Shown in pieces: positions 48,531 to 56,823 of a DNA stretch of 64,000 bases; the stretch's first letter is position 1; every line of letters begins with the position of its first letter. Below the pieces are notes generated by a model. That model did no database searches. It saw only the letters and a program-made list of their open reading frames with translations, and was not told the DNA's origin. The stretch lies in contig NZ_JADPJI010000002.1 of NCBI RefSeq assembly GCF_023073355.1, forward strand, positions 868,001 through 932,000. The letters are read 5' to 3'. Origin of the DNA: Bradyrhizobium sp. 199. GTDB taxonomy: Bacteria; Pseudomonadota; Alphaproteobacteria; Rhizobiales; Xanthobacteraceae. Position numbers and translations under genes: made by a program.

Positions 48531-49175
48531 CTATGCCGCCGCCTTTTTCCGTGCCTGCTCGGCCTTGTACAACTCGAACTCCTCCGCAATCGCCTTGGCA
48601 AAAGAGGGCCGCTGGCGCATCCGTTCATAATACGCCTTCACGTTCGGCCATTTCGCAAGCTCGATCGGCGGCGTCGCCATCGTCCAGTTGATGACCGTGA
48701 CGAGATAGGCGTCCGCCACGCTGAACCGGTCGAGCAGGAAGTCGCGCCCCTTCAGGTAATTGTCGAGATAGTCGAGCCGCGACAGATTCTTCTCCAGCGC
48801 ATAGGCCTTGGCTTCCTGCGGCGCCTTGCGGTCGAGCACGGGAATGAACAGGCCCTTGTGCAGCTCGGTGCCGATGAAGCACAGCCATTGATGCAGGCGC
48901 GTTCGCTCGACGCCCTCTGCGGCGCCGAGCCCGGATTGCGGAAAACGGTCGGCGATATACTGCAGGATCGCGGCGTTCTCGGTCAGCACGACACCATCGT
49001 CGGTGCGCAGCGTCGGCACCAGACCGATCGGATTGACGGCGCGGAAGTCGGAGCCGTCGCTCAGCACTGTCTTGGTCGGCGGGTCGACTTCGAGATAGTT
49101 CGCCTCGGCGCCGGCTTCATACAGCGCAACGCGTGTTGCCATGGAACAGGCGAGGGGCGAGAAATAGAGATCCAT
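48531..49175 (-). CDS. Glutathione S-transferase
   Basis: 214 residues from ATG 49175, which has a strong AAGGAGG 6 bases upstream; the frame extends 49 codons further without support. The thioredoxin-like N-domain has MDLYFSPLACSMATRVALYEAG, the cis-Pro region GLVPTLRTDDG and the glutathione contact LTENAAILQYIA; the helical C-domain follows with FSVADAYLV. It is divergent from a TetR gene, so it is probably induced by a toxic electrophile. Confidence 0.92.
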   Translation of the reverse strand: MDLYFSPLACSMATRVALYEAGAEANYLEVDPPTKTVLSDGSDFRAVNPIGLVPTLRTDDGVVLTENAAILQYIADRFPQSGLGAAEGVERTRLHQWLCFIGTELHKGLFIPVLDRKAPQEAKAYALEKNLSRLDYLDNYLKGRDFLLDRFSVADAYLVTVINWTMATPPIELAKWPNVKAYYERMRQRPSFAKAIAEEFELYKAEQARKKAAA

Positions 49176-49226
49176 CTGTAGCCTCCTTGGGGGCAATTCT
49201 TGAGTTTCGCTCAACCTGGCCAGATT

Positions 49227-49292
49227 GATTTTTGTACTGTCTTGCATAATATGGAGTCGGTCAAGGATTATTTGCGAAATGGTACAAAAATC
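49227..49292. promoter_or_regulatory. Putative operator/promoter between gst and tetR-type gene
   Basis: A perfect 11-base inverted repeat, GATTTTTGTAC (49227-49237) and GTACAAAAATC (49282-49292), is separated by 44 bases. The left half lies between a possible -35 TTGATT (49225-49230) and -10 TAATAT (49247-49252) for the plus-strand regulator. The right half overlaps the regulator start codon. It fits autorepression by the TetR protein, possibly with looping. Confidence 0.45.
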
Positions 49293-49923
49293 GAAGCCGC
49301 CAGTTTTTGCCAATGAGCCCAAGCGCCGCGGCCGCCCGCGCGCCTACGAGCCAGATGTCGCACTCGGCAAGGCACTCGACCTGTTCCGCAGGCAGGGTTT
49401 TGCCGCGACTTCGCTGGACGATCTCAGCGAGGCCACCGGCATGAACCGCCCCAGCCTCTATGGCGCCTTCGGTGACAAGCGCGAACTCTACATCAAGAGC
49501 TATCAGCGCTACCGGGAGGAAGCGCGGGCATCGATGGCTACGATCTTTCGCGAGGAAATGCCGCTGCGCCAGCGGTTGGAGCGCATCTTCGCCTCGGCGC
49601 TGAACATCTATCTGTCCGGCGACACCGGCCCGCGCGGCTGCTTCACGGTGGTGACCGCGGCGTCGGAAGCCGTCGGCGATCCCGAGATCCGCGCCATGGT
49701 GCTCGATGGGCTCAGCGAACTCGACAAGGCCTTTGCGAGCTGCTTCCGCCGCGCCAGGGAGAAGGGCGAGTTGCCGGAGAGCGCCGATCCGGCCGTGCTG
49801 GCACAGCTCGCATCAGCCACCGTGCACAGCATCGCCATCCGCTCGCGCGCGCGCGTGTCGCGAAAGGATCTCGAAGCCATCGTGAAGGGGGCGATCGATG
49901 TGATGGCGGGGGCCAAACCCTAG
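49279..49923 (+). CDS. TetR/AcrR-family regulator
   Basis: 214 residues. After a basic RRGRPR segment, the helix-turn-helix is LFRRQGFAATSLDDLSEATGMNRPSLYGAFGDKREL. The ligand-binding part is of the YjdC/TetR_C type with RGCFTVVTAASEA. ATG 49279 is chosen over an earlier in-frame start because it removes a non-family tail. It is divergent from gst and likely represses it and itself. Confidence 0.9.
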   Translation: MVQKSKPPVFANEPKRRGRPRAYEPDVALGKALDLFRRQGFAATSLDDLSEATGMNRPSLYGAFGDKRELYIKSYQRYREEARASMATIFREEMPLRQRLERIFASALNIYLSGDTGPRGCFTVVTAASEAVGDPEIRAMVLDGLSELDKAFASCFRRAREKGELPESADPAVLAQLASATVHSIAIRSRARVSRKDLEAIVKGAIDVMAGAKP

Positions 49924-49963
49924 TTGTCCAGAAAGGGACGACACCAAGTAGCGCTGGCGCAGT

Positions 49964-50929
49964 CTAATATCCCCTTGCCCGATCCACCACATTCTCCAAC
50001 GCACCGCCGGCCTCGAACCGCACGATCTGCTCGGCGACATAGGCCGAGATCGCGTCGGCGTCGGTGTCGGCGGCGTTGTGCGGCGTCAGCACCACCTTGG
50101 GATGGGTCCAGAACCTGCTGTCCGCTGGCTGCGGCTCCTGCACGAAGACGTCGAGCGAGGCGGCGCCCAGCGTGCCGTCGTCGAGGCAGGCGAGGATGTC
50201 GGCTTCGTTCTGAAGGCCGCCGCGGCCGGCATTGATCAGGACCGGCGCGCCGAGCGGGCCGTTGCGGTTGAGCCTGGTGAAGACATCGCGGTTGAGGATG
50301 CCGTGCGTGTCGGACGTCAGCGGCAACAGGCTGACAAGGATGTCGGTCTTGCGCAGGAAGGCATCCATTCCGTCCGTGCCGTGGAAGCACTCGATGCCCT
50401 TGATCGTGCGCGGGCTGCGGCTCCAGCCCGTGACACGGAAGCCGAGCCGCCGCAGCACTTCGGCGGCATCCGCCCCTAACGTGCCAAGCCCCATGACGCC
50501 GACCGTGACGGCACTCGCAGGCCATTGATATTTCGGCTCCCAGCGTTTTGCGCGCTGCGAGTCCCGCAAATAAAGCTCCTGACGATGGTGCATCAGCACA
50601 TGCAGAACGACATATTCGGTCATGCGGTTGGTCAGATCGGGCACGGCGACGCGGACCAGCGGCACATTTGGCAGGCTCTTGTCCGCCATCAGCGCATCGA
50701 CGCCGGCGCCGAGATTAAAGATCGCCCGCAGATTGGGGAAGGCAGCGAGATCGCCGGGCAGCGGCTTCCACACCGTGGCATAGTGCACCTCGGCAGGATC
50801 GAGCCCGGAATCCGGCAGCAGCACCACGCGGCGGCCGCCGCAGACCGCGTCGAACCGGGCCTTCCAGCGCGTCGGCAGCCAGTTCTGCTGCGTGCTGTTG
50901 ATCAGGACGGCGAGTGAGCCCATGGTCAT
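49964..50929 (-). CDS. D-2-hydroxyacid dehydrogenase (GhrA-like glyoxylate/hydroxypyruvate reductase)
   Basis: 321 residues from ATG 50929, with GAGG 9 bases upstream. The NAD-binding motif is VGVMGLGTLGADAAEVLRRLG. Catalytic Arg (INAGRGG), Glu (FVQEPQP) and His (LTPHNAAD) are present. It reduces glyoxylate or hydroxypyruvate using NAD(P)H in related enzymes. It converges on the TetR gene and lies back-to-back with the ECF42 operon. Confidence 0.9.
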   Translation of the reverse strand: MTMGSLAVLINSTQQNWLPTRWKARFDAVCGGRRVVLLPDSGLDPAEVHYATVWKPLPGDLAAFPNLRAIFNLGAGVDALMADKSLPNVPLVRVAVPDLTNRMTEYVVLHVLMHHRQELYLRDSQRAKRWEPKYQWPASAVTVGVMGLGTLGADAAEVLRRLGFRVTGWSRSPRTIKGIECFHGTDGMDAFLRKTDILVSLLPLTSDTHGILNRDVFTRLNRNGPLGAPVLINAGRGGLQNEADILACLDDGTLGAASLDVFVQEPQPADSRFWTHPKVVLTPHNAADTDADAISAYVAEQIVRFEAGGALENVVDRARGY

Positions 50930-51015
50930 TCGAAGTGCCTCGTCGGGTTCCGCTAAGAAGGGCCTCCTTGGCACGATCCCACGGTTTTTTCTTGCAAATT
51001 CTTTCCGCAGCCCTG

Positions 51016-51042
51016 TCGGGGCGAGGCATATTGGCGCGTCTT
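51016..51042 (+). promoter_or_regulatory. ECF42-type promoter 1 (TGTCGG-N17-CGTCTT)
   Basis: TGTCGG at 51016-51021 and CGTC at 51039-51042 (followed by TT), with exactly 17 bases between. It lies 26 bases before the start of the DGPF gene that heads the sigma operon, as expected for autoregulation. The same pattern occurs at 52835, 56268 and 56728. I recall TGTCGA as the -35 box of ECF42 promoters. Confidence 0.75.
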
Positions 51043-51068
51043 TAGAACAGACGAGGAAAGTGTCGCCT

Positions 51069-51437
51069 ATGCTTTATGCCATCCTTTGCTATCACGATGA
51101 GGACTTCGTCGGCTCCTGGAGCAAGGAGCAGGACGAGGCGGTGATGAAGAAGCTCGCCGTGGTGCAGGAGAAGCTCACCAAACAAGGCCGGCTCGGGCCG
51201 GTCGCGCGGCTGCTGCCGACCACGGCGGCGGCGACCTTGCGCAAGGAAGACCCGCCGCTGGTGCTCGACGGCCCCTATGCCGAAACCAAGGAGCAACTGC
51301 TCGGCTTCTACATCGTCGACTGCAAGAATCTCGACGAGGCGCTCGACGTCGCACGAGATCTCGGCGCGGCCAATCCAGGCGGCGCCTATGAGGTGCGGCC
51401 CGTCGGCGTGTTCCAGCGCGGAGGGAATCTGACGTGA
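51069..51437 (+). CDS. DGPF/YciI-family protein, partner of ECF42 sigma factor
   Basis: 122 residues from ATG 51069. It reads MLYAILCYHDEDFVGSW, then a LVLDGPYAETKEQLLGFYIVD core with the DGP(F/Y) motif of the family, and ends YEVRPVG. Its stop overlaps the GTG start of the sigma factor. DGPF proteins are constant neighbours of ECF42 sigma factors and are thought to belong to their regulon; their biochemical role is unsettled. Confidence 0.9.
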   Translation: MLYAILCYHDEDFVGSWSKEQDEAVMKKLAVVQEKLTKQGRLGPVARLLPTTAAATLRKEDPPLVLDGPYAETKEQLLGFYIVDCKNLDEALDVARDLGAANPGGAYEVRPVGVFQRGGNLT

Positions 51438-52717
51438 GCGAGGCCGACACCGGCTGGATCGAAACCGCGCTGACATCGGCGCGACCCCAGGCGGTCGGCG
51501 CGCTGCTACGCTATTTCCGCGATCTCGACACCGCCGAGGAGGCGTTCCAGAACGCGTCCCTGCGCGCACTCAAGACTTGGCCGCAGAACGGGCCTCCGCG
51601 CGATCCTGCGGCCTGGTTGATCATGGTCGGCCGCAATGCCGCCATCGACGAGGTGCGCCGGACCCGCAAGCAGCAGCCGCTGCCGGAGGACGACCAGGCG
51701 ATCTCCGATCTCGACGACGCTGAAGGCGCGCTGGCCGAGCGGCTGGACGGGTCGCACTACCGCGACGACATCTTGCGGCTCATGTTCATCTGCTGCCATC
51801 CGCAATTGCCGGCGACGCAGCAGATCGCGCTGGCGCTGCGCATTGTCTCGGGCCTTACCGTGAAGCAGATCGCGCGCGCCTTCCTGGTTTCGGACGCCGC
51901 GATGGAGCAGCGCATCACCCGCGCCAAGGCGAAGGTCGCGGAGGCGGGAACGCCGTTCGAAGCGCCCGGCGCGCTCGAGCGCTCCGAGCGGCTCGCCGGT
52001 GTCGCGGCGATGATTTATCTGATCTTCAACGAGGGCTATTCGGCGAGCGGCGACACCGCCGAGATCCGCAAACCGCTCTGCGAGGAGGCGATCCGGTTGG
52101 GGCGCTTGCTGCTCAGGCTGTTTCCGAGCGAGCCGGAGATCATGGGGCTCACGGCGCTCATGTTGCTGCAGCATGCGCGCAGCGCCGCGCGCTTTGCCGC
52201 GGACGGCTCGCTGATCCTGCTGGACGATCAGGACCGTTCGCTGTGGAATGGCACCATGATCGCGGAAGGGCTTGCGCTGATCGACAAGGCGATGCGCCAC
52301 CGCCGCAGCGGACCCTATCAGATCCAGGCCGCGGTCGCCGCGCTGCATGCGCGCGCAGCGACGCCGGAAGAGACCGACTGGGCACAGATCGACCTGCTCT
52401 ACGGCGCGCTCGAGCTCGTTCAGCCGTCTCCCGTGGTGACGCTCAACCGCGCGGTTGCGGTCTCCAAGGTGCAGGGCCCGCAAGCCGCGCTCGAATTGAT
52501 TGAGCCCTTGGCGCAGAAACTCGCCAACTACTTTCATTTCTACGGCGTGCGAGGCGCCTTCCTGATGCAGCTCGGCCGCAACGACGAGGCGCGCGTCGCC
52601 TTCGACCGCGCCATCGCCCTCGCCAACACGTCCGCAGAGGCCGCCCACATCCGCATGCATCTCGACCGCCTGATCCGGGACAGCCAGCCCAAGAAGGAAA
52701 GTGCGAAGGCTAAGTGA
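51434..52717 (+). CDS. ECF42-type RNA polymerase sigma factor with C-terminal extension
   Basis: 427 residues from GTG 51434. Region sigma-2 lies at about 15-80 (YFRDLDTAEEAFQNASLRAL; AWLIMVGRNAAIDEVRR), sigma-4 at about 110-165 (LTVKQIARAFLVSDAAMEQRITRAK), then a long helical extension (LFNEGYSASG; TALMLLQHARSAARF; LNRAVAVSKVQGP) with TPR-like repeats. This layout, plus the DGPF gene just upstream and no anti-sigma gene, defines ECF42. The extension probably regulates activity itself. Confidence 0.93.
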   Translation: MSEADTGWIETALTSARPQAVGALLRYFRDLDTAEEAFQNASLRALKTWPQNGPPRDPAAWLIMVGRNAAIDEVRRTRKQQPLPEDDQAISDLDDAEGALAERLDGSHYRDDILRLMFICCHPQLPATQQIALALRIVSGLTVKQIARAFLVSDAAMEQRITRAKAKVAEAGTPFEAPGALERSERLAGVAAMIYLIFNEGYSASGDTAEIRKPLCEEAIRLGRLLLRLFPSEPEIMGLTALMLLQHARSAARFAADGSLILLDDQDRSLWNGTMIAEGLALIDKAMRHRRSGPYQIQAAVAALHARAATPEETDWAQIDLLYGALELVQPSPVVTLNRAVAVSKVQGPQAALELIEPLAQKLANYFHFYGVRGAFLMQLGRNDEARVAFDRAIALANTSAEAAHIRMHLDRLIRDSQPKKESAKAK

Positions 52718-52725
52718 CGGTTCGC

Positions 52726-52811
52726 CGTCATTCCGCGATGGTCCAAGGACCAGACCTCAGGTGCGCAATTGCGCACCGGAGTTCGGTGCTGCGCACCGCC
52801 CCGGAATGACG
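52726..52811. repeat. Intergenic palindromic repeat, family D
   Basis: Outer arms CGTCATTCC and GGAATGACG enclose GGTGCGCAATTGCGCACC and a second GTGCTGCGCACC. It begins just after the sigma gene and ends 23 bases before ECF42-type promoter 2, so it may insulate the two transcripts. Only one copy is in the window. Confidence 0.7.
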
Positions 52812-52834
52812 ATCGAAAATTCATTCCCATCAAT

Positions 52835-52861
52835 TGTCGGCCCCAGCCATCCCGCTTCGTC
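52835..52861 (+). promoter_or_regulatory. ECF42-type promoter 2 (TGTCGG-N17-CGTCTT)
   Basis: TGTCGG at 52835-52840 and CGTC at 52858-52861 followed by TT, spacing 17. It lies 26 bases before the SRPBCC start, the same distance as at promoter 1. Confidence 0.75.
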
Positions 52862-52887
52862 TTAATCCCGTATCCAGGGAGTCATCC

Positions 52888-53427
52888 ATGCTGAAAGCCA
52901 TTGCCGTCATTGCCATCGTCCTCGCGGCCGGACTGGCGGGCATCCTCGTCTTTGCCCTGACGAAACCCGACACATTCCGCGTCGAGCGCAGTCTCGCCAT
53001 GAAAGCGCCGACTGACGCGGTCTATCCCCTGGTCGCCGATTTCCACCGCTGGACCGCCTGGTCACCCTACGAGAATCGCGATCCCGCCATGAAGCGGACC
53101 TTCGGAGGAACTGCGATCGGCAAGGGCGCGACCTACGGCTGGGACGGCAACAACAATGTCGGCGCCGGCCACATGGAGATCCTCGAGGCGAACTCGCCGT
53201 CGAAACTCCGCATCAAGCTCGATTTCGCGCGACCTTTCGAAGGCCACAACACCGCCGAGTTCACCTTTGTGCCGCAAGGCGATGCCACAGTGGTCACATG
53301 GGCGATGTATGGTCCGGCCCCGTTCCTGTCGAAAGTCATGCAGGTGTTCATCAACATGGACAGCATGATCGGCAAGGATTTCGAGTCCGGCCTCGCCAGC
53401 CTGAAGAAGCTCACCGAGAAGCAATAA
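52888..53427 (+). CDS. SRPBCC-family protein with N-terminal membrane anchor
   Basis: 179 residues from ATG 52888; an earlier in-frame start overlaps the promoter and is rejected. Residues 3-25 are a hydrophobic anchor or signal (AIAVIAIVLAAGLAGILVFAL). The rest is a START-like SRPBCC fold (VERSLAMKAPTDAVYPLVADFHRWTAWSP), which binds hydrophobic ligands. It is driven by ECF42-type promoter 2 and followed 30 bases later by a VOC protein. Confidence 0.87.
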   Translation: MLKAIAVIAIVLAAGLAGILVFALTKPDTFRVERSLAMKAPTDAVYPLVADFHRWTAWSPYENRDPAMKRTFGGTAIGKGATYGWDGNNNVGAGHMEILEANSPSKLRIKLDFARPFEGHNTAEFTFVPQGDATVVTWAMYGPAPFLSKVMQVFINMDSMIGKDFESGLASLKKLTEKQ

Positions 53428-53457
53428 GCCTCACTGCAAACGAAGAGGAGAGAAACG

Positions 53458-53871
53458 ATGATCAATCCCTATCTGTTCTATCAGGACAATTGCGAAGCAG
53501 CGTTCAACTATTACGCCAAGGTTCTCGGCGGCAAGATCGATGCGATGATGCGCGCCTCGGACGCACCGCCGGAGGTGCCCGCCACGCCCGGGCGCGAAAA
53601 AATGATCATGCACGCGCGGATGTCGCTGCCCGACGGCAGCGTGCTTATGGCTTCCGATGCCCCGCCTGAGCATTTTCACAAGCCGCAGGGCTTTTCGATC
53701 TCGCTCACGGTCAAGGATCCCGCGGATGGCGAGCGCAAGTTCAACGCGCTCGCCGACGGCGGCGCCGTCAACATGCCGTTCAGCAAGACATTCTGGGCCA
53801 AGGGTTTTGGCATGTGCGTCGACAAGTTCGGCATTCCCTGGATGGTGAACTGCCCGGCGGAAGGAATGTGA
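53458..53871 (+). CDS. VOC-family protein (PhnB-like)
   Basis: 137 residues. NPYLFYQDNCEAAFNYYAKVLGGKID and FGIPWMVNCPAEG match the PhnB/glyoxalase-like vicinal oxygen chelate family, which is common in ECF42 clusters. Metal-ligand conservation is partial, so it could bind rather than convert a ligand. It shares the transcript of the SRPBCC gene. Confidence 0.88.
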   Translation: MINPYLFYQDNCEAAFNYYAKVLGGKIDAMMRASDAPPEVPATPGREKMIMHARMSLPDGSVLMASDAPPEHFHKPQGFSISLTVKDPADGERKFNALADGGAVNMPFSKTFWAKGFGMCVDKFGIPWMVNCPAEGM

Positions 53872-53897
53872 CGGTCGCGACCGCCTGCATGATCCAG

Positions 53898-53940
53898 TGA
53901 GTCGCAGTTCCCTCTCTCCATTTTGCGGGAGAGGGGACGC
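53898..53940. repeat. Short hairpin after VOC gene
   Basis: CCCTCTCTCC and GGGAGAGGG arms surround an ATTTTGC loop region. It is placed 27 bases after the VOC stop and may end this transcript. It shares vocabulary with the family B repeats. Confidence 0.4.
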
Positions 53941-53994
53941 ACATATTCGACGCACATATTCAATGCGTCATGTCCGGATCAGTCGTGAGCTCGC

Positions 53995-54351
53995 TCAGCG
54001 GAGCGATCCGGTGACGTCTTCGCCTTGCTGTGGCGAATGAATGCAGCTGGGGCAGATCACGAGCTTGGTGCCGAGCTGCTTGTCGTTCTCCGCTTCGATC
54101 TCGTCATGCACCGCCCACCACGCCTCTGAGTATGGCCGCAAGGTGCCGAGCACTCTCTCCCGCTCCTGATTGGCATCGCTTGTTGCTGCTGCGCGATTCG
54201 TCACGCGCTGCTTTGTGACATGCGGGCGGTTCGGCGCTGTGTTGGGATTTTGGCCGAGGCCGTCCCATGCGATCGGACGACGCTCCTGCGCGACTGCGCA
54301 TCCCATGAGCGCTGCGCAAAAAGTGAGCAAGATGAAGCCGTGTCGCATCAT
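53995..54351 (-). CDS. Small putative lipoprotein, unknown function
   Basis: 118 residues from ATG 54351. A hydrophobic N-terminus ends in a lipobox-like LMGC (Cys near 18). The rest is polar with no family I recognise; it contains a CPSC pair near the end (VICPSCIHS), which could bind metal or form a disulfide. The reading frame extends 26 codons upstream without a signal peptide. It stands alone and is convergent with the VOC operon. Confidence 0.6.
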   Translation of the reverse strand: MMRHGFILLTFCAALMGCAVAQERRPIAWDGLGQNPNTAPNRPHVTKQRVTNRAAATSDANQERERVLGTLRPYSEAWWAVHDEIEAENDKQLGTKLVICPSCIHSPQQGEDVTGSLR

Positions 54352-54429
54352 GCCGAACCCTTGCCGCGGTACGCGACGCGCAAAATGCGCGTGAGAAGGT
54401 TGCGTCGCGTCGGTTGAAATGGAACTCAA

Positions 54430-54803
54430 GGGAAAACGGCGTGGCCGGCACGGCTGAATATGCTGACTTGCTCTCGCATCACTATGCGAGCGCAGTGAGG
54501 CCGCTTCGTGAAATGAAGCGGATCGCAGCGCACAACAACTGGCGTAATATTAGGCTGTGAACCCCGCGTCAGAATCGGTAGTTCTATTCACAATAAGTAC
54601 AAACCGGGGTGGACGTGACTTGGAAGGGAGCGACCGATGGCGGCGGCGCTACAAATCAACTTTGCTCTTTGGGGAATGCTCATCTGCGTCAGCATGAAGC
54701 TTGCGCCGGTGGTCCAGGTTCTTTTCTAGACGCGGTTCCCTCGTTGAATCGTGCAGCGGGTCCGGTCGATGATCGTCACCGGCGGCGATGGGGCGTGATG
54801 TCG
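54430..54803. other. Intergenic stretch, no gene seen
   Basis: About 370 bases, less GC-rich than the surroundings around 54540-54600. The only forward frame (54609-54854) runs into the antisense of the next gene and has no ribosome site. No repeat family or RNA structure was recognised. Confidence 0.5.
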
Positions 54804-55241
54804 TCACCGGCAACGCGGATAGATTACGGCGAGATCGCGCCCCTTCAACAGTAGCAGCCGGGAGCTCAGGCCGCCGCGGCGGCTGATCCAGTCGCGCACC
54901 GCGCCGGGATAGGCGGCAAGCACCGCCTCGGATGCCTCGGGCTCGGCATAGAAGCGCCCGCGCCGGTCCACTGAACGTGCCGCATGGAAGCCGAGCACGG
55001 CGCGCTTGGTGACGCAGATGCGCTCGCCGGGGACGATGCTCAGCACCAACGTGCAGGCAGACAGGCAGGGGCCGTCGATCACCACGCGCTCGCCGCTCTC
55101 GCGCACCTTTTCGAACAGATCGAGGAACGGCCCGACCTGCCCGCCCGGAGACTGGATGATGCGGATTTCGGCGGCGGCGGGCGTGATGGCCAGCAGCGCG
55201 ACTGCAAGCATGAGGCCTTTGAGCAAAGAGATGCGTCGCAT
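54804..55241 (-). CDS. Secreted ClpP/crotonase-fold protein (COG3904-like)
   Basis: 145 residues with signal peptide (LMLAVALLAITPAAAEI). The mature part reads IRIIQSPGGQVGPFLDLFEKV and VVIDGPCLSACTLVLS, the layout of small periplasmic proteins related to the Clp protease subunit, with Ser in the SACT position. No catalytic proof exists for these. The longer open frame upstream belongs to antisense sequence. Confidence 0.75.
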   Translation of the reverse strand: MRRISLLKGLMLAVALLAITPAAAEIRIIQSPGGQVGPFLDLFEKVRESGERVVIDGPCLSACTLVLSIVPGERICVTKRAVLGFHAARSVDRRGRFYAEPEASEAVLAAYPGAVRDWISRRGGLSSRLLLLKGRDLAVIYPRCR

Positions 55242-55380
55242 GAAGCACTCCACAAGTTCGGTTTCGTAGGGTGCGCAAAGCCTAGCGTGCTCACCATCGT
55301 CACCGCAAACCCCGAGAAATGGTGGGCACGGCGCTCGCGCGCCTTTGCCCGCCCTACCATCCTGCCCCACCCTGCATGGT

Positions 55381-56169
55381 CTACCCGTTGCGGCGCTGAC
55401 CGCGTAGCGTCGGCAGGCCGATGCCTGCCGCATCGAAACCGCCATCGACGGCCAAAATTTGTCCGGTGATGTAGCTCGCGTTTGCCGAGCAAAGAAAGTA
55501 GATCGCTTCCGCAAGCTCCTCCTCGAGGCCGTAGCGGTTGAGCGGAATCGCGTCATGATAGTCCGCGCGGATCTCCTTGGTGTGCACCTGCTTCGCCATC
55601 GCCGTGTCGACCGGCCCCGGCGCGACTGCATTGACGCGGATGTTGAGGGAGGCGAGCTCGACCGCGAGCTGCTTGGTGAGGTGCGCGAGGCCCGCTTTGC
55701 TGGTGCCGTAGGCCGAGCGCAGCGTCGAGGCGCGCACGGCCGAGATCGAGGTGATGTTGACGATGGCGCCGCCATTGCCCTCGCGCATCAAGGGCACCGC
55801 CGCCTTGGTGCAGAGGAACGGGCCGGTGAGGTTGACCTCGAGCACACGCCGCCAATCGGCCTCCGACGTCTCCATCAGCGGCGCGAACACCGCGATGCCG
55901 GCATTGTTGACGAGCGCATCGAGTCGGCCGAAGCGCCGCTTGACCGCCGTCATCGCAGCGCTCACTGCGGCTGGGTCCGAAACGTCGCAGGTCAGCGCCA
56001 GCGTCGCCTCGCTTTGGTCGATTTCGGCGACCGCACGGCCGAGCAACTCGCCCTCGATGTCGAGCAGCGCCACGCGCCATCCCTCGGCCAAGAATTTCTT
56101 CGCGGTCGCAAGCCCGATGCCGCGCGCGGCTCCGGTGACCAGGGCGACGTGGTGCGGGGCAGGTGGCAT
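55381..56169 (-). CDS. SDR-family oxidoreductase (FabG-like)
   Basis: 262 residues. Motifs: VTGAARGIGLATAKK, NNAGIAVF, catalytic Ser (NITSISAV), YGTSKAG and ITGQILAVDGGFDAAG. It is a NAD(P)-dependent ketoreductase or alcohol dehydrogenase of unknown substrate. It lies on the opposite strand within the ECF42 neighbourhood; I see no ECF42-like promoter for it, so it is probably a separate unit. Confidence 0.9.
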   Translation of the reverse strand: MPPAPHHVALVTGAARGIGLATAKKFLAEGWRVALLDIEGELLGRAVAEIDQSEATLALTCDVSDPAAVSAAMTAVKRRFGRLDALVNNAGIAVFAPLMETSEADWRRVLEVNLTGPFLCTKAAVPLMREGNGGAIVNITSISAVRASTLRSAYGTSKAGLAHLTKQLAVELASLNIRVNAVAPGPVDTAMAKQVHTKEIRADYHDAIPLNRYGLEEELAEAIYFLCSANASYITGQILAVDGGFDAAGIGLPTLRGQRRNG

Positions 56170-56267
56170 TGGCTGATCGATCCTGTGTGAAGGGTTGGTC
56201 GCGCGGGCGCGAGCTCCTTTTACTTCGCTTTCGTTCCGACGAGGAAGGCCTTAAGTCGAAGGCACGA

Positions 56268-56294
56268 TGTCGGGGCGGTCCCCGCTGGATCGTC
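56268..56294 (+). promoter_or_regulatory. ECF42-type promoter 3 (TGTCGG-N17-CGTCTT)
   Basis: TGTCGG at 56268-56273 and CGTC at 56291-56294 followed by TT, spacing 17. It lies 31 bases before the SnoaL-like gene start. Confidence 0.75.
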
Positions 56295-56325
56295 TTCCAG
56301 GGGATCATTGCCGAGGAGACCCGCA

Positions 56326-56691
56326 ATGTCCGATGACAGCGAACGACTGATCCGCGACCTCTTCGCTGCCTATCTTGCCAATGACAGGCAGCGGATCGCC
56401 GACGCAATCGCCGACGATTTCCGCTTCACCAGCCCGTTCGACGACGACCTCGACAAGGCGAGCTATTTCGAGCGCTGCTGGGGCGACAGCGGCTGGATCG
56501 CGCACCATGACATCGAGCGGATCTTCGTCCGGGGCGAGGAAGCATTCGTCACTTATCGCTGCCTTGCGACAGATGGCCGGAGTTTTCGCAACACGGAGTT
56601 CTTCACCTTCGCGGGCAGCAAGATCCGGCGCATCGACGTCTATTTCGGCGCTGCCCGGCAGGACGGCCAGTTCCTGCCGCAGGCGCGCTAG
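56326..56691 (+). CDS. SnoaL/NTF2-like protein
   Basis: 121 residues from ATG 56326, with GAGGAG 9 bases upstream. The pattern RDLFAAYLANDRQRIADAIAD, then FRFTSPFDDDLDKASYFERCW and KIRRIDVYFG, fits the SnoaL-like cone fold. It sits under ECF42-type promoter 3 and probably belongs to that regulon; ligand unknown. Confidence 0.85.
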   Translation: MSDDSERLIRDLFAAYLANDRQRIADAIADDFRFTSPFDDDLDKASYFERCWGDSGWIAHHDIERIFVRGEEAFVTYRCLATDGRSFRNTEFFTFAGSKIRRIDVYFGAARQDGQFLPQAR

Positions 56692-56727
56692 GCCGGGCGA
56701 TGATCGCCCGAATTATTTTCGCCGGCG

Positions 56728-56754
56728 TGTCGGTTCCGTGAGAGTTCGTTCGTC
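56728..56754 (+). promoter_or_regulatory. ECF42-type promoter 4 (TGTCGG-N17-CGTCTT)
   Basis: TGTCGG at 56728-56733 and CGTC at 56751-56754 followed by TT, spacing 17. It is 69 bases before the start of a YciI/DGPF gene pair, a longer leader than the other three. Confidence 0.72.
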
Positions 56755-56823
56755 TTGAAGGCGAGCGCGGGGCTGCGCCTCAGGGCGCATCCCGGAACGA
56801 CCGCAGGAGCCAGGACACGACCC

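Noticed and set aside
54609..54854. An 81-codon plus-strand frame
   Set aside because: It runs into the antisense of the ClpP-like gene and has no start signal.
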